Shown here: in pieces, positions 1 to 9,700 of the stretch
How positions within the stretch are numbered: the stretch's first letter is position 1
Layout: every line of letters begins with the position of its first letter
From: DASRJG01 sp964647625
GTDB taxonomy: Bacteria; Acidobacteriota; Polarisedimenticolia; Polarisedimenticolales; DASRJG01
NCBI GenBank assembly: GCA_964647625.1
Contig: CAZYHZ010000011.1
Coordinates: 1-64,000 of the forward strand
Reading direction: 5' to 3'
DNA length: 64,000 nt
Translations under genes and position numbers: made by a program
The notes under the pieces: generated by a model
Seen by the model: the letters and a program-made list of their open reading frames with translations, nothing else
The model's database searches: none
What the model was told of the DNA's origin: nothing

Positions 1-453
1 CGATCCGCCGCCCGCCGGCGCACCCTCGGCGAAGCCGGCCTCCCGATGGAGGAACTGGCTCCGGGACGACAGCACGGTGTGCGTCTCCCCGAGGTGGCTC
101 AGGCGAAGCCGGAGCGAGTCGCGCTGCGATTCCGGGCAGGCCTGCAACAGGACCCGGCTGATCTCGTGGATCGCGCGCATCGTGGTCGTCCGGCGCACGA
201 GCTCGAGCTCCGACAGGAGCGACAGCTTCTTCAGCGCGTGATAGATCAGATCGGCCGTCGTGACGTTCTCGGACGGCGCGTGCCTCTGGGATTGAACCCA
301 CTCCGCGATAATCCGGGCGGTGATCTCCGGAGGGTGGGGGACGAGCTCCTCGAAGTACTCGACCGCCATCAGCGGCGCGATCTCGTCGGAGAGATAGCGC
401 TGCAGCTCTTCCGCCGCCTGGCGGACACTCGGCTCCCTGTCGATCCCAGGCAT
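1..453 (-). CDS. Conserved hypothetical protein, 3' end cut by window edge
   Basis: The first 151 residues of a minus-strand protein are present; the gene runs off the left edge without a stop. The ATG at 451-453 is preceded by GGAGAG at good spacing. The product is soluble, mostly helical and rich in Glu, Leu and Arg (EELQRYLSDEIAPLMA near the N-terminus, ELVRRTTTMRAIHEI further on), with no signal peptide or membrane segment. I recognise no family. The codon-biased reading is on the minus strand; the plus-strand reading of the same bases is a shadow. Confidence 0.6.
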   Translation of the reverse strand, partial: MPGIDREPSVRQAAEELQRYLSDEIAPLMAVEYFEELVPHPPEITARIIAEWVQSQRHAPSENVTTADLIYHALKKLSLLSELELVRRTTTMRAIHEISRVLLQACPESQRDSLRLRLSHLGETHTVLSSRSQFLHREAGFAEGAPAGGGS

Positions 454-497
454 GCGGATCTCTCCAGCTGAAAATCTGTGGCCCCGGAGGACCCGGG

Positions 498-902
498 TCA
501 AGGAAGGAAGCGGGCTCGAAATTGTGGCGGCGGGACGGGACAAACGTCGTATCGGCCGAACAGGCGGTAGCGGATCCGGGCCACGACGTCGTAGACGCCG
601 TCCCGCAGCCAGCGCGGGGTCCACGCCGCGAAGCCTGAGGCGGCTTTCCACGGCCCTCCCAAATAGCGGCCGATGGCGATGACGGCGTCGCTCTTCACGT
701 GCGCGGTACCCGCGGCATCGATCCAGATCATCGAATCGATCCCCGAAAGACCCGGATGCTCGGACAGCACGGAGGCCGCCGTGTCGCCGTCGAGCGCGCA
801 GAAGCGAGAGCGTTCCGTCCGGTCGCGCCGCAGCACGAACCGGACGGCGCCGTTGCACAGCGCGCAGACTCCGTCGTAGAGCAGCAGCGGGCCGGCCGTC
901 AC
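498..902 (-). CDS. DCC-family (DUF393) thiol-disulfide oxidoreductase-like protein
   Basis: A 134-residue protein starting at GTG. Its start overlaps the stop of the upstream lipase-maturation-factor-like gene by 4 bp (GTGA), so the two are translationally coupled. The N-terminus LLYDGVCALCNGAV carries the family signature D-G-x-C-x-x-C (Cys13, Cys16), followed by the usual pattern: a hydrophobic-basic helix, ALDGDTAASVL, a DAVIAIGRYLGG segment and the terminal YRLFGRY. These proteins have a thioredoxin-like fold and are often found beside HTTM or lipase-maturation-factor membrane proteins, as here. Substrate unknown; a role in disulfide or redox chemistry is inferred from the CxxC. Length fits the family. 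Confidence 0.85.
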   Translation of the reverse strand: MTAGPLLLYDGVCALCNGAVRFVLRRDRTERSRFCALDGDTAASVLSEHPGLSGIDSMIWIDAAGTAHVKSDAVIAIGRYLGGPWKAASGFAAWTPRWLRDGVYDVVARIRYRLFGRYDVCPVPPPQFRARFLP

Positions 903-2476
903 GTGCGCCCCACGCCGTTCCGCCAGCCGTACGCGTCGAGGAACCGAAGCAGGCGGGAGTCCGTCGCCGACAGCGGAGGGATCCAATCGCCGAGAAGCTG
1001 CCGGTCCCACCATCGTCCGGAGCCGTACGGCGCGAACCGGTAAACGTAGAGGCGAGCGCGGACGAACCGGGGCGGATGGTCTGGAAACGGGTTGCCCGCG
1101 AGCAGCGAGAGCGTCCCGGAATCGTTGTGCAGCAGGTTCCAGACGAACCGCAGCGTCCAGGGGTACTCGTTCGGCGTCGCCATCGCGGCAAACCACATCT
1201 GCCAGTCGAGCCGGTAGTGATAGGGCGTGATCACGCATGGCCGTCGCTCCGGATCGCACGGCGCGCAGTGGAACTCGTATTCGCGCCAGAGGGCGGAGGC
1301 CGCGGCGGGGTCGTCGTCCGTCCCTTCGAAGACGATCTCGCGACGCTCGCGGCCGACGGTGCCGAACGCGCCGTACGTGTTCACCAGATCGAGCGATCCG
1401 AAGGACGTGTTCATCCGCTGGTGTCCGGACAGGAGATTGAGGACGACCGGAACGGACAGCCAGACGACGATCAGGCCGAGCGCTACGGGGACCGCTGCAA
1501 GCGCCACGCGGCGGGAGCGGCGCTGGACCCTGCGGCGCGCGGCCGCCGCGGCTTCGGCCTGCTCGGCCCATCGCCCCATCGGACGCGGAAGCAGGCGAGA
1601 GAGAAACGCGTCGTCGAAGCAGGCGAGGGCGGGGACGATCGTCAGCCAATTGAGGAAGGCGAGGTTGCCGCTGACGATGAGCGTCACCTGGAACCCGACG
1701 AACAGGACGCCCGCGATGCGCGTCGCGTGGCGGCCGCAAAGCAGCAGCCACGGCGCGATCAGCTCGGTCAGGTGGTTCAGCAGCACGCCGGCGGTCGACA
1801 TCCAATGCGGCGCAAAGTGAAGCACGCGGGAGAACGGATTCGGGTTCGGCTGGGTTTCGTAGTGAAACTGAAGGCACGTCAGATCGCGCCAGCACTCGTC
1901 GCCTCGGATCTTGATCAGGCCGGCTCCGAGCATCACGCGGAAGATCAGCCAGCGAAACAGCCCGACGACGATGGGCGCCGGGCGTCGGCCCGGGAACGGC
2001 CGGAACGACGACACGGGGCACAGGAAGATCGCGAGGAATCCGGTCTCGAGGAGCTGGATCTCCCAGCCGTAGCCGTACCAATCTTGCCCGACGTGGACGA
2101 ACGACATGTAGAGAGCCCACAGGGCCGCCATCACCAGGGCGTTGGTGACTCCGGCGAGCACGAGAAGGGACAGCGCGACCCCGCACCAGGCGGCGCCGAT
2201 CAGGAACGCATCCGAGTGCGCGAGCCAGAACACGCTCGGCAGCCGCATGAATCCCGCGTTGTCCGAGCCGGTCGCCGCGGCGACGCGCGTCGTGAACTCC
2301 GAAACCGGAAGCAGCCCCTTCGATCCGATCAGCGGCAGGCCCTGATTGACCAGCACGCAGAATCCGACCAGGTAGACGAAACCGAGCATGCGCAGGATCA
2401 GGAACCGCGCGAGGTGGTAACGCGAGCGAGCCGGGGCAGCCGACGGATCCGAACCGAGGACGGAGTTGACGTTCAT
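899..2476 (-). CDS. Lipase maturation factor (LMF1-like) membrane protein
   Basis: A 525-residue polytopic membrane protein. The chosen ATG gives MNVNSVLGSD and leaves a 44-bp gap to the divergent DoxX gene; earlier in-frame codons would run into it. Family features: an N-terminal membrane block (FLILRMLGFVYLVGF), the G-LIKIRGDECWRDLTCLQFHYETQP-type segment in the middle (near residues 185-205), WMSTAGVLLNHLTEL and, near the C-terminus, YHYRLDWQMWFAAM and PPRFVRARLYVYRF. Animal LMF1 assists ER maturation of lipases; the bacterial role is unknown. It is followed by a DCC oxidoreductase in the same transcript, suggesting a shared redox or protein-folding job in the envelope. Confidence 0.85.
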   Translation of the reverse strand: MNVNSVLGSDPSAAPARSRYHLARFLILRMLGFVYLVGFCVLVNQGLPLIGSKGLLPVSEFTTRVAAATGSDNAGFMRLPSVFWLAHSDAFLIGAAWCGVALSLLVLAGVTNALVMAALWALYMSFVHVGQDWYGYGWEIQLLETGFLAIFLCPVSSFRPFPGRRPAPIVVGLFRWLIFRVMLGAGLIKIRGDECWRDLTCLQFHYETQPNPNPFSRVLHFAPHWMSTAGVLLNHLTELIAPWLLLCGRHATRIAGVLFVGFQVTLIVSGNLAFLNWLTIVPALACFDDAFLSRLLPRPMGRWAEQAEAAAAARRRVQRRSRRVALAAVPVALGLIVVWLSVPVVLNLLSGHQRMNTSFGSLDLVNTYGAFGTVGRERREIVFEGTDDDPAAASALWREYEFHCAPCDPERRPCVITPYHYRLDWQMWFAAMATPNEYPWTLRFVWNLLHNDSGTLSLLAGNPFPDHPPRFVRARLYVYRFAPYGSGRWWDRQLLGDWIPPLSATDSRLLRFLDAYGWRNGVGRT

Positions 2477-2520
2477 CGAGAGACTCGCGCCGGACGGCAC
2501 GCCTCGGTAGACTCGTGAGC

Positions 2521-2922
2521 ATGAAACGCGCCCCGGCCATCGCGCTCTTGCTCCTTCGCGTCGTGTCGGGGCTCTTGTTCCTTCAATCGGGCTCGTTGAA
2601 ATTCCTCGGCTGGTTCGGCGGGATGCCGGGGGCACCCGGCTCGCGCGCGCCGTTGGCGTCCGAAGCAGGGATCGGCGGAGTCCTGGAGTTCTTCGGAGGG
2701 CTCCTGATCATGCTCGGGCTCGCGACCCGCCCGGTCGCTTTCATCCTGTCCGGCGAGATGGCGGTGGCGTACTGGCAGTTCCACGCTCCCAAGGGCGGAT
2801 GGCCGATTCAGAATCACGGCGAGCTCGCGGTCTTATTTTGCTTCATCTTCTTGTACTTCGCCGCCTACGGAGCGGGAGAGTACGGCCTCGACGCCCTGAT
2901 CGGGCGGACGCGCAAGCGCTGA
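2521..2922 (+). CDS. DoxX-family membrane protein
   Basis: A 133-residue protein with four hydrophobic segments. The N-terminal pattern LLLRVVSGLLFLQSGSLKFLGWFGG, later GGLLIMLGLATRPVAFIL and the C-terminal HGELAVLFCFIFLYFAAYGAGE-type helix are typical of DoxX/SURF4 proteins. The ATG gives MKRAPAIALL; a GTG two codons upstream is possible. Divergent from the lipase-maturation-factor-like gene, so the two probably share a short promoter region. DoxX proteins are linked to quinone- or thiol-related membrane chemistry; no specific substrate can be read here. Confidence 0.85.
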   Translation: MKRAPAIALLLLRVVSGLLFLQSGSLKFLGWFGGMPGAPGSRAPLASEAGIGGVLEFFGGLLIMLGLATRPVAFILSGEMAVAYWQFHAPKGGWPIQNHGELAVLFCFIFLYFAAYGAGEYGLDALIGRTRKR

Positions 2923-2940
2923 CGCCGGGCCTTCCGGCCG

Positions 2941-4194
2941 CTAGGAGGTGTGGCCCTGCGGGATGGTGACGCGCGCGTCCGACCGCGCGGCGTCCTTGAG
3001 CTTGCGCTTCATGACCAGAAGCGCCAGGGCGCTGCCGAAGAGCCGGAAGGCCTTGAGAAAGTCCTTCAGGTCTCCGTGGAGGCGGCCGTTCCGGCCGCCG
3101 TCCGCCAGCGCGACCGCCACGAGCAGGTCGTTGACGCGGATCGGCACGAGCAGCAGCTCGCGAGGCGCCTCGACGCGCAGGTTCCTGTAGAACGAATGGA
3201 CGTCGTCGCGGGCCGGCAGATTGCCGTGAAAGTAATCGTCGCCCATCAGCAACGTGAACAACGCCTCCGAGGTGACGTCGAATCCCACCAGCTTCCTGGT
3301 CTCGTTGGACAGCGCGAAGCCGCGCTCGTGCCAGATGCTCGCGCGCTGCCCGCGCACGACCAGGAGCAACGTCCGCTCCGCACGCACGATGCTGAAGTCC
3401 AGCGCCGCGCGGGCGATCTCGTCGTGCGAGTCGGCGGCGCAGTAGCGGTCCGCCAGGTCGGGGAGCGTCAGCGGGCCGCGCGATGCGGGCGCCGGCGAGG
3501 GAGTCGCCGGAGCGGAGGGTCGGACCGCGGGCGCGGGCGGCGCGCTCGCCTCACGCCGGTCGAGCTCCTCCGCGATCTCCTGCCACGACTTTCCGTAGCC
3601 GAAATTCAGGTCGGAGGCGTCCGGAGACGCGTCGGGCGGCGCGTCGGCGGCCACGTGCTCGTCGGCCGCCGCCGGGGCGGCCGGTCCTTTCGAGGCGTTG
3701 TGGTCGGCCTTGCGAAGCTCCGCCGCCGCTTCGTCGAGCTGATTCGCCAGCGTGATGAAGCGCGGCCGCCGGGCGACGCCGTAATACTCCTCGAGCGCCT
3801 GGTACAAACGCACTTCCGGGGCGATCCACGGGATCACGCGACGGCCGATCGCGAACGACAGCTCGTCGACGATGCGGAGATCCGTCGGATTGGCCAGAGC
3901 GAGATGGACGGACTTCTCTTCCAGCTTGAGCGGGATCGCCAGGTACTCTTCCGCGATCTTCGGAGGCACGGCGGCGATCGTTAGCGCGGGAATCTTGGTG
4001 AAGCTCTGCGGAGGGGCGTACGGAATTCCCGAGATCGACGACAGCGCGTCGCCGAGCGTGTTCTCATCGAGGAACCCCAGCTCGATGAGCGCCGTCCCGA
4101 TGTGCCCCCCCAGGATCAGCTGCGACTTGAGGGCCGCTTCGAGCTGATGCGGCTTCAACAAGCCCCGCTTGATCAGAATTTCGCCCAGCTTCAT
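2941..4194 (-). CDS. Stand-alone MshEN (GspE/PilB N-terminal) domain protein
   Basis: A 417-residue soluble protein. Residues 1-140 (MKLGEILIKRGLLKPHQLEAAL, LGDALSSISGIPY, IAEEYLAIPL, VHLALANPTDLRIVDEL) match the MshEN domain at the N-terminus of type II secretion and type IV pilus ATPases, which in some members binds cyclic di-GMP. The ATPase itself (Walker A, Asp box, Walker B) is absent. A Pro/Ala-rich linker (about 165-240) leads to a C-terminal alpha/beta region (about 245-400) that resembles a GAF-like sensor. The likely role is regulatory or as a pilus/secretion accessory, not a motor. Cyclic di-GMP binding is inference. Confidence 0.75.
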   Translation of the reverse strand: MKLGEILIKRGLLKPHQLEAALKSQLILGGHIGTALIELGFLDENTLGDALSSISGIPYAPPQSFTKIPALTIAAVPPKIAEEYLAIPLKLEEKSVHLALANPTDLRIVDELSFAIGRRVIPWIAPEVRLYQALEEYYGVARRPRFITLANQLDEAAAELRKADHNASKGPAAPAAADEHVAADAPPDASPDASDLNFGYGKSWQEIAEELDRREASAPPAPAVRPSAPATPSPAPASRGPLTLPDLADRYCAADSHDEIARAALDFSIVRAERTLLLVVRGQRASIWHERGFALSNETRKLVGFDVTSEALFTLLMGDDYFHGNLPARDDVHSFYRNLRVEAPRELLLVPIRVNDLLVAVALADGGRNGRLHGDLKDFLKAFRLFGSALALLVMKRKLKDAARSDARVTIPQGHTS

Positions 4195-4262
4195 GCGTAC
4201 CCCTCGGAAAGGCCGATTTCAATATGATTCCCGGGGGGGAAACGTCAACCGGAGCGGTCCGC

Positions 4263-5357
4263 TCAGCGCGAAGGCTTGGCTTCTTGCGGCCCGCAGGCGA
4301 ACGCGACCCGCGCCAGAACGGCTCCCGCCGGGTCGCGGGCCTCGACGACCCAGGCGCCCTCGTGCCCCAAGGTCTTGCTGCTGTGGGTTCGATAGTCGGG
4401 TCCGCCCAGGTGCAACGGGATCGACTGCTCGACCCGTCCGTCGCGGATCCACACGTGCCGGATCACGTCGCCCCGCGCGCCACCGAGTACGCGGGTCTGG
4501 AAGGTGACCCGGGCCATTGGCTCGAACCGGTCGCCCTCACCGACGACCTGCAAGTTGACGATGCGCCTCCCCAGCCGGAACTCCGAGACCGAGAGCGCTC
4601 GACCCGCGGCGTCGCTCGCTGTCGGACGTGGGGGCGGAGATGAAGCTGGAGGCAGAGCGGGCGACGGTGTGGGGCTCGGCGTGGGAGCAGGTGAGGGCGT
4701 CGGCACGGGAACCGAGGTCGGGCCGGGAGCGGGCGTCGGAATCGGCGATGGCGTTGGGCTCGGCGAGGGCGGCACCGGCCGCGGCCGCGTCGAAGGCTGC
4801 GGAGGCGGCGTGGGCACTGCGGCCGGCGCGTCCGTATGGCCGACGAATCGCGAGATGACGAACGCCAGGACCACCAGCGCGCCGATCCCCAATCCGAGGA
4901 TCGCCGCGTCACCGACCCGGCGCTTCGGCGCCGGAGACGCCTCCGGCGTCGCGGTCACCGGGTCCGTGGTGGGCGGGGCCGCTTCCGAAGGCGCATCCTC
5001 CGGCGGGGGAGCGTCCTCGATGCGCTCCTTCATCTTGGAGTCCTTCCACCGAGCGATCGCGGCCTCCATCGCGCGCGGCCGGACCGGCTCGGCGGACGCG
5101 GCTGCCGTGGGCTCCTCGGGGTCGAACCGTCGCTCCCGATCGTAGTCTTCGATCCACGCCTTGGGATCGAATTCGAGGACCTCGGCGTACGCCCTGATGT
5201 AGAGCTTGCCGAACGCCTTTCCCGGCAGCACGCGGATGTCGTCGCGCTCCAAGGCGTCCAGGAACTCGCGGCCGATGCCCGTTGCGGCGGCCATGTCCTC
5301 GAGCGACATGGTCCGGCGCTCGCGCTCCGCCTTGAGTCTTTCCCCGACGGTCGGCAT
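4263..5357 (-). CDS. RodZ-like HTH / membrane protein with DUF2914-like C-terminus
   Basis: A 364-residue protein. Residues 1-70 form a RodZ-type helix-turn-helix (VGERLKAERERRTMSLEDMA, TGIGREFLDALE, GKAFGKLYIRAYAEVL). A charged linker follows, then one transmembrane helix near residues 150-172 (ILGLGIGALVVLAFVI), a long Pro/Ser/Thr-rich stretch with SPSPTPSPIPTP-like repeats, and a C-terminal domain (about 260-364, LGRRIVNLQVV, HVWIRDGRV, GHEGAWVVEARD) resembling DUF2914. Start MPTVGERL was chosen because it leaves 25 bp to the divergent MFS gene. RodZ links cell shape to the membrane; here the periplasmic domain differs, so the role is uncertain. Confidence 0.75.
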   Translation of the reverse strand: MPTVGERLKAERERRTMSLEDMAAATGIGREFLDALERDDIRVLPGKAFGKLYIRAYAEVLEFDPKAWIEDYDRERRFDPEEPTAAASAEPVRPRAMEAAIARWKDSKMKERIEDAPPPEDAPSEAAPPTTDPVTATPEASPAPKRRVGDAAILGLGIGALVVLAFVISRFVGHTDAPAAVPTPPPQPSTRPRPVPPSPSPTPSPIPTPAPGPTSVPVPTPSPAPTPSPTPSPALPPASSPPPRPTASDAAGRALSVSEFRLGRRIVNLQVVGEGDRFEPMARVTFQTRVLGGARGDVIRHVWIRDGRVEQSIPLHLGGPDYRTHSSKTLGHEGAWVVEARDPAGAVLARVAFACGPQEAKPSR

Positions 5358-5382
5358 TCGCGCAAGTGTATCGTGCGCCCGC

Positions 5383-6696
5383 ATGACGGAAGCCGATTCG
5401 CGACTTCTCAACGAATACGAGCGTCCGGGGCGCGCGCACTATTCCATCCTGGCGGTCGCCTGGGCCGGCTGGCTGTTCGACTTCTACGATCTCGTGCTGT
5501 TCTCGTTCCTTTTGGTCCCGATCGGCCGGGATCTGGGGCTCTCGGACGGCGACCTCTCGTTTCTCCTCGGCGCGAGCCTCGCCGCGACCGCGATCGGCGG
5601 CGTGGCGTTCGGCGCGCTCGCCGACCGGTTCGGCCGCAAGCCCGTCCTGTCGGCGACGATCTTGGCCTACTCGGTGGGCACGCTCCTGTGCGGATTCGCG
5701 TCCGGCTTCTTCAGCCTGCTCGCGTATCGTCTCGTGACGGGCCTCGGCGTCGGCGGCGAGTGGGCCACCGGGCAGACCCTTGTGGGCGAGACGTTTCCGG
5801 CGAGCGTCCGTGCCCGCTTCGCCGCGGTGATGCAAACGGGCGCGCCTCTGGGCGTGGGATTGGCGGCGATCGTCGGCAGCTTCCTCGAGCCGTTTCTGGC
5901 CGCGCGCCTTGGACCCCACATCGCTTGGCGAGCCTGTTTCCTGCTGTCTTGCGCCCCCGCGCTCCTCGTCGTCGCGATTCGTCGTGTCATGCCCGAATCG
6001 GACGTCTGGGTTCGAAGCGGCGACCCGCGCGCCGGCGGCGCGCGCGCGTCGCTGCCGGCCGTGCTGGCGGGCGACCCGATGCTCCGGAGGCTCTTCGCGC
6101 TCGGCCTCGTGCTCGCGGTCACCGACATGTCGGCCTACTGGTTCACGTATCTGTGGATGCCGAAGTACCTCTACGACAAGCTCGACTTTTCAATGGCGCG
6201 GTCCGGGTTGTGGATCCTCGTGACCCAGGTGGGAGGCGTCGTCGGCTACCTCTCGTTCGGCGCCGTGGCGGACCGGAAGGGGCGGCGGATCGCCTACACG
6301 GTGTATTCGCTGCTCTGGGCCGCGGGGCTGTTCTCGATCACGTGGATGTGGACGAGCGTCGCGCGCGTTCCCGTCATCGCCTTGTTCTGCATGTTCCTCA
6401 TCGGGATCGGAACCGGGAACTTCTCCGGATACGGACCGATCTTCTCCGAGCTGTTTCCCACGTCGATCCGCAACGCGGCCATGGGCGCCGCCTACAATCT
6501 CGCGCGTGGCGTGCAGTTCCTGACGCCGCTGATCATCACGTGGGTCGCGGCGGGAAGCGGGGATGCGAGGAACGGGCTCGGGCGGGGGATCTCGATCGGT
6601 GCGCTGTTCGCGGTCGCGACGGGCCTGTGGGTGTGGACGCTCCCCGAGACCCGGGGGACGCGGATCCTGCCGCGGGGTTTCGTCCGTGAGGGCTAG
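5383..6696 (+). CDS. MFS transporter (metabolite:H+ symporter-like)
   Basis: A 437-residue inner-membrane protein with about 12 hydrophobic segments. The loop 2-3 signature GALADRFGRK lies at residues 77-86 and is partly repeated in the second half (GAVADRKGRR). GWLFDFYDLVLFSF near the start and RLVTGLGVGGEWATGQ match the metabolite:H+ / aromatic acid or sialic-acid-type branch of the family. Start MTEADSRLL lies 25 bp from the divergent RodZ-like gene. The next gene starts 4 bp after the stop, so the two may be co-transcribed. The substrate cannot be assigned. Confidence 0.85.
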   Translation: MTEADSRLLNEYERPGRAHYSILAVAWAGWLFDFYDLVLFSFLLVPIGRDLGLSDGDLSFLLGASLAATAIGGVAFGALADRFGRKPVLSATILAYSVGTLLCGFASGFFSLLAYRLVTGLGVGGEWATGQTLVGETFPASVRARFAAVMQTGAPLGVGLAAIVGSFLEPFLAARLGPHIAWRACFLLSCAPALLVVAIRRVMPESDVWVRSGDPRAGGARASLPAVLAGDPMLRRLFALGLVLAVTDMSAYWFTYLWMPKYLYDKLDFSMARSGLWILVTQVGGVVGYLSFGAVADRKGRRIAYTVYSLLWAAGLFSITWMWTSVARVPVIALFCMFLIGIGTGNFSGYGPIFSELFPTSIRNAAMGAAYNLARGVQFLTPLIITWVAAGSGDARNGLGRGISIGALFAVATGLWVWTLPETRGTRILPRGFVREG

Positions 6697-6700
6697 CGTG

Positions 6701-9700
6701 ATGCGCGGATTCATCGGTGCAATCTGTGTCCTGGCGCTCGCCGGCCCGCTCCGCGCCGCGCCGCTTCCACCCGGCACGTTCGACGGGATGCGCTGGCGTC
6801 TGGTCGGACCGTTTCGCGGCGGCCGCACGGTGACGGCAACCGGCGTTCCCGGCCACCCCGACCGGTTCTATTTCGGCGCCGTGGGCGGCGGCGTGTGGCG
6901 GACCGACAACGCCGGCCGCACGTGGACGCCGATCTTCGACGACCAGCCGATCGCATCAATCGGTGCCGTCGCCGTCGCGCCGTCGAACGCCGACGTCCTG
7001 TACGTCGGTTCCGGCGAGGCGGACATGCGCTCGGACATCTCGTACGGCAACGGGATGTACCGGTCCGGGGACGGTGGGAAGACGTTCACGCCCATCGGGC
7101 TTCAGGGCACGCGCCAGATCGGCCGCATCCTGGTCGATCCCGCGGATCCCGATCTCGTGTACGTCGCGGCGCTCGGCCATGCCTACGGGCCGAATCCGGA
7201 GCGCGGCGTGTACCGATCGAAGGACGGCGGCAAGACGTGGGCGCGCGTTCTGTTCAAGGACGACGACACGGGCGCCATCGATCTCGCGTTCGATCCCTTG
7301 AACAGCCGCACGATCCTCGCCGCGCTCTGGCAGACGCGGCGCCCGCCGTGGAACGTCTACCCGCCGTCGAACGGCGCCGGCAGCGGCCTGTATCGCTCGG
7401 AGGACGGCGGCGACACGTGGACGCAAGTCACGCGCGGGCTGCCGTCCGAGAAGGTCGGCCGCATGCGCGTGGCGTTCGCTCCATCCGAGCCCGCGCGTGT
7501 GTACGCGATCGTCGATGCGACCGCGGGCGGCCTGTACCGGTCCGACGATCGCGGCGTCACGTGGTCGCTCGTCAGCTCGGACAAGCGCATCTGGGATCGC
7601 GGGTGGTATTTCGCCGGCGTGACGGTCGATCCGAAAAACGCCGACGTCGTTTACGCGTGCGACACCGCGATGTACCGCTCGACCGACGCGGGCAAGACGT
7701 TCGTTCCGTTCAAGGGTGCACCGGGCGGGGACGATTACCACCGGCTGTGGATCGATCCTGACGACCCGCGCCGCATGATCGTCGCGACCGATCAGGGCGC
7801 CGTCGTTTCGCTCGACGGCGGGACGACGTGGAGCTCGTGGTACAACCAGCCGACGGGGCAGTTCTACCACGTCGCCACCGACGATCGGTTTCCCTACTGG
7901 ATCTACGGCGCGCAGCAGGACAGCGGCGCCGCGGCGACACCGGTCCGGACGGACTACCGGTCGATCACGCAGCGCGACTGGAATCCGATCGCGATCGGCG
8001 GCGAGAGCGGCTACATCGTCCCCGACCCAGAGGATCCGAACGTCGTCTGGGGAGGGACCGTCGGCCGGTTCGACTGGCGAACGCTCCAGGAGCAAAACCT
8101 CGATCCGACCCTCGCCGTGCCCGAGGAGTACCGCAGCGAGTGGACGCTCCCCCTCACCGTCTCGCCGCGGCCGCCGCACGCTCTCTACTTCGCGCGGCAG
8201 TATCTATTCCGCTCGACGGACGGCGGCGGGCACTGGGACCGGATCAGCCCCGATCTGACCCGCGAGGACCCCGGAACCCCCTCGACGCTCGATCCGGTCA
8301 GCGCCGCGAACTCCGAGGTGAAGGACAAGCGGCGCGGCGTCATCTACGCGATCGCGCCGTCGTCCGCCGAGGCGGGGCTTTTGTGGTGCGGAACCGACGA
8401 CGGGCTGGTCTGGCGGACGCAAGACGATGGGAAAAACTGGTCGAACGTCACGCCGAAGGACCTGGCACCCTGGTCGAAGGTCGGGACCATCGAAGCGTCC
8501 CGCTTCGACGCCCGCGTCGCGTACGCGTCGATCGACCGGCACCGGCTCGACGATCTCCATCCCCTGATCTTGAGAACGAGAGACGGCGGCGCGAGCTGGA
8601 CGCGCATCGCGGCGGGGATTCCCGAGGGGGCGTTCGTCAACGTCGTCCGCGAAGATCCCGTCCGGCGTGGCTTGCTCTACGCGGGCACCGAGCTCGGAGT
8701 CTTCGTCTCCTTCGATGACGGAGATTCCTGGCAGCCGCTGAAGATGAACCTGCCGCCCGTGTCGATCCGGGACATCGACGTGCGGCACGGCGATCTCGTG
8801 GTCGGAACGCACGGCCGCGCGTTCTGGGTCTTGGACGATCTCTCCCCGCTGCGGCAAGTCGATGCGATCGTGGCCGCGAAGGATATCGCGCTGCTGCGCC
8901 CGAGGGACGCGGTTCGATTGCGCGCCGCGGGATTCCAGGGAACGCCCGAGCCCAAGGACGAGCCCATGGCGGCGAATCCGCCGCTCGGCGCAACGATCGA
9001 CTACGTCGTCGCCGCGGGAGGCTCCGGTCCGGTCCGGCTCGAGATCGTCGATGGGGCCGGGACGACGGCGCGGACGTTCTCGAGCGACGATCCGGCGGAT
9101 CCGCCTGCCAACCTCGCGAAGCTGCACGTGACGGCGGATTGGTCCGATCGGGGCTCGCGCGTTTCGGCCGAGCCCGGCTTGCACCGGTTCGTCTGGGATC
9201 TTCGGTACACGCTGCCCCAGGAGATCGCCGACGCGTCGCCTCGCGGCGACGACGTCGGAGGGCCGTGGGCGGCGCCGGGCCGCTACCGGGTGCGATTGAG
9301 CCGCGCGGGAAAGACCGTCGAGCAACCGCTCGTCCTGGCCAAGGATCCGCGCGTGCCGGAGGCGATCGGCGATTCCGACCTGGCGCACCAACACGCGCTC
9401 GCGGCCGACGTCGTGGCACAACGGCTTCGCGTCGCGAAGGGAATGCTCGAAGCGACGGCGCTGCGGAAGGCGATCGCTTCCGCACGCGAAAAGGCGAATG
9501 GCGATGCGGCGTCCGCCCTCGATGCGCTCTCGCATGCGGTCGACGAGGCCGCAGGGCCTGCCTATCGTCCCACCGACGATTACTGGACCGGCCGCGCGGC
9601 GCCGGCGACGACGCTCCGGCGCCTCACGTCCAGCCTCGAGGATTTCCAGTCGGCGGTTGACGGCGCCGATCTCGCTCCGACCCGGGACGCCCGTGACGGG

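Noticed and set aside
903..2540. Minus-strand ORF extending upstream of the DCC protein through the lipase-maturation-factor-like gene
   Set aside because: Only its last 134 codons are real (DCC domain, GTG start). The rest is an out-of-frame reading of the membrane protein gene.
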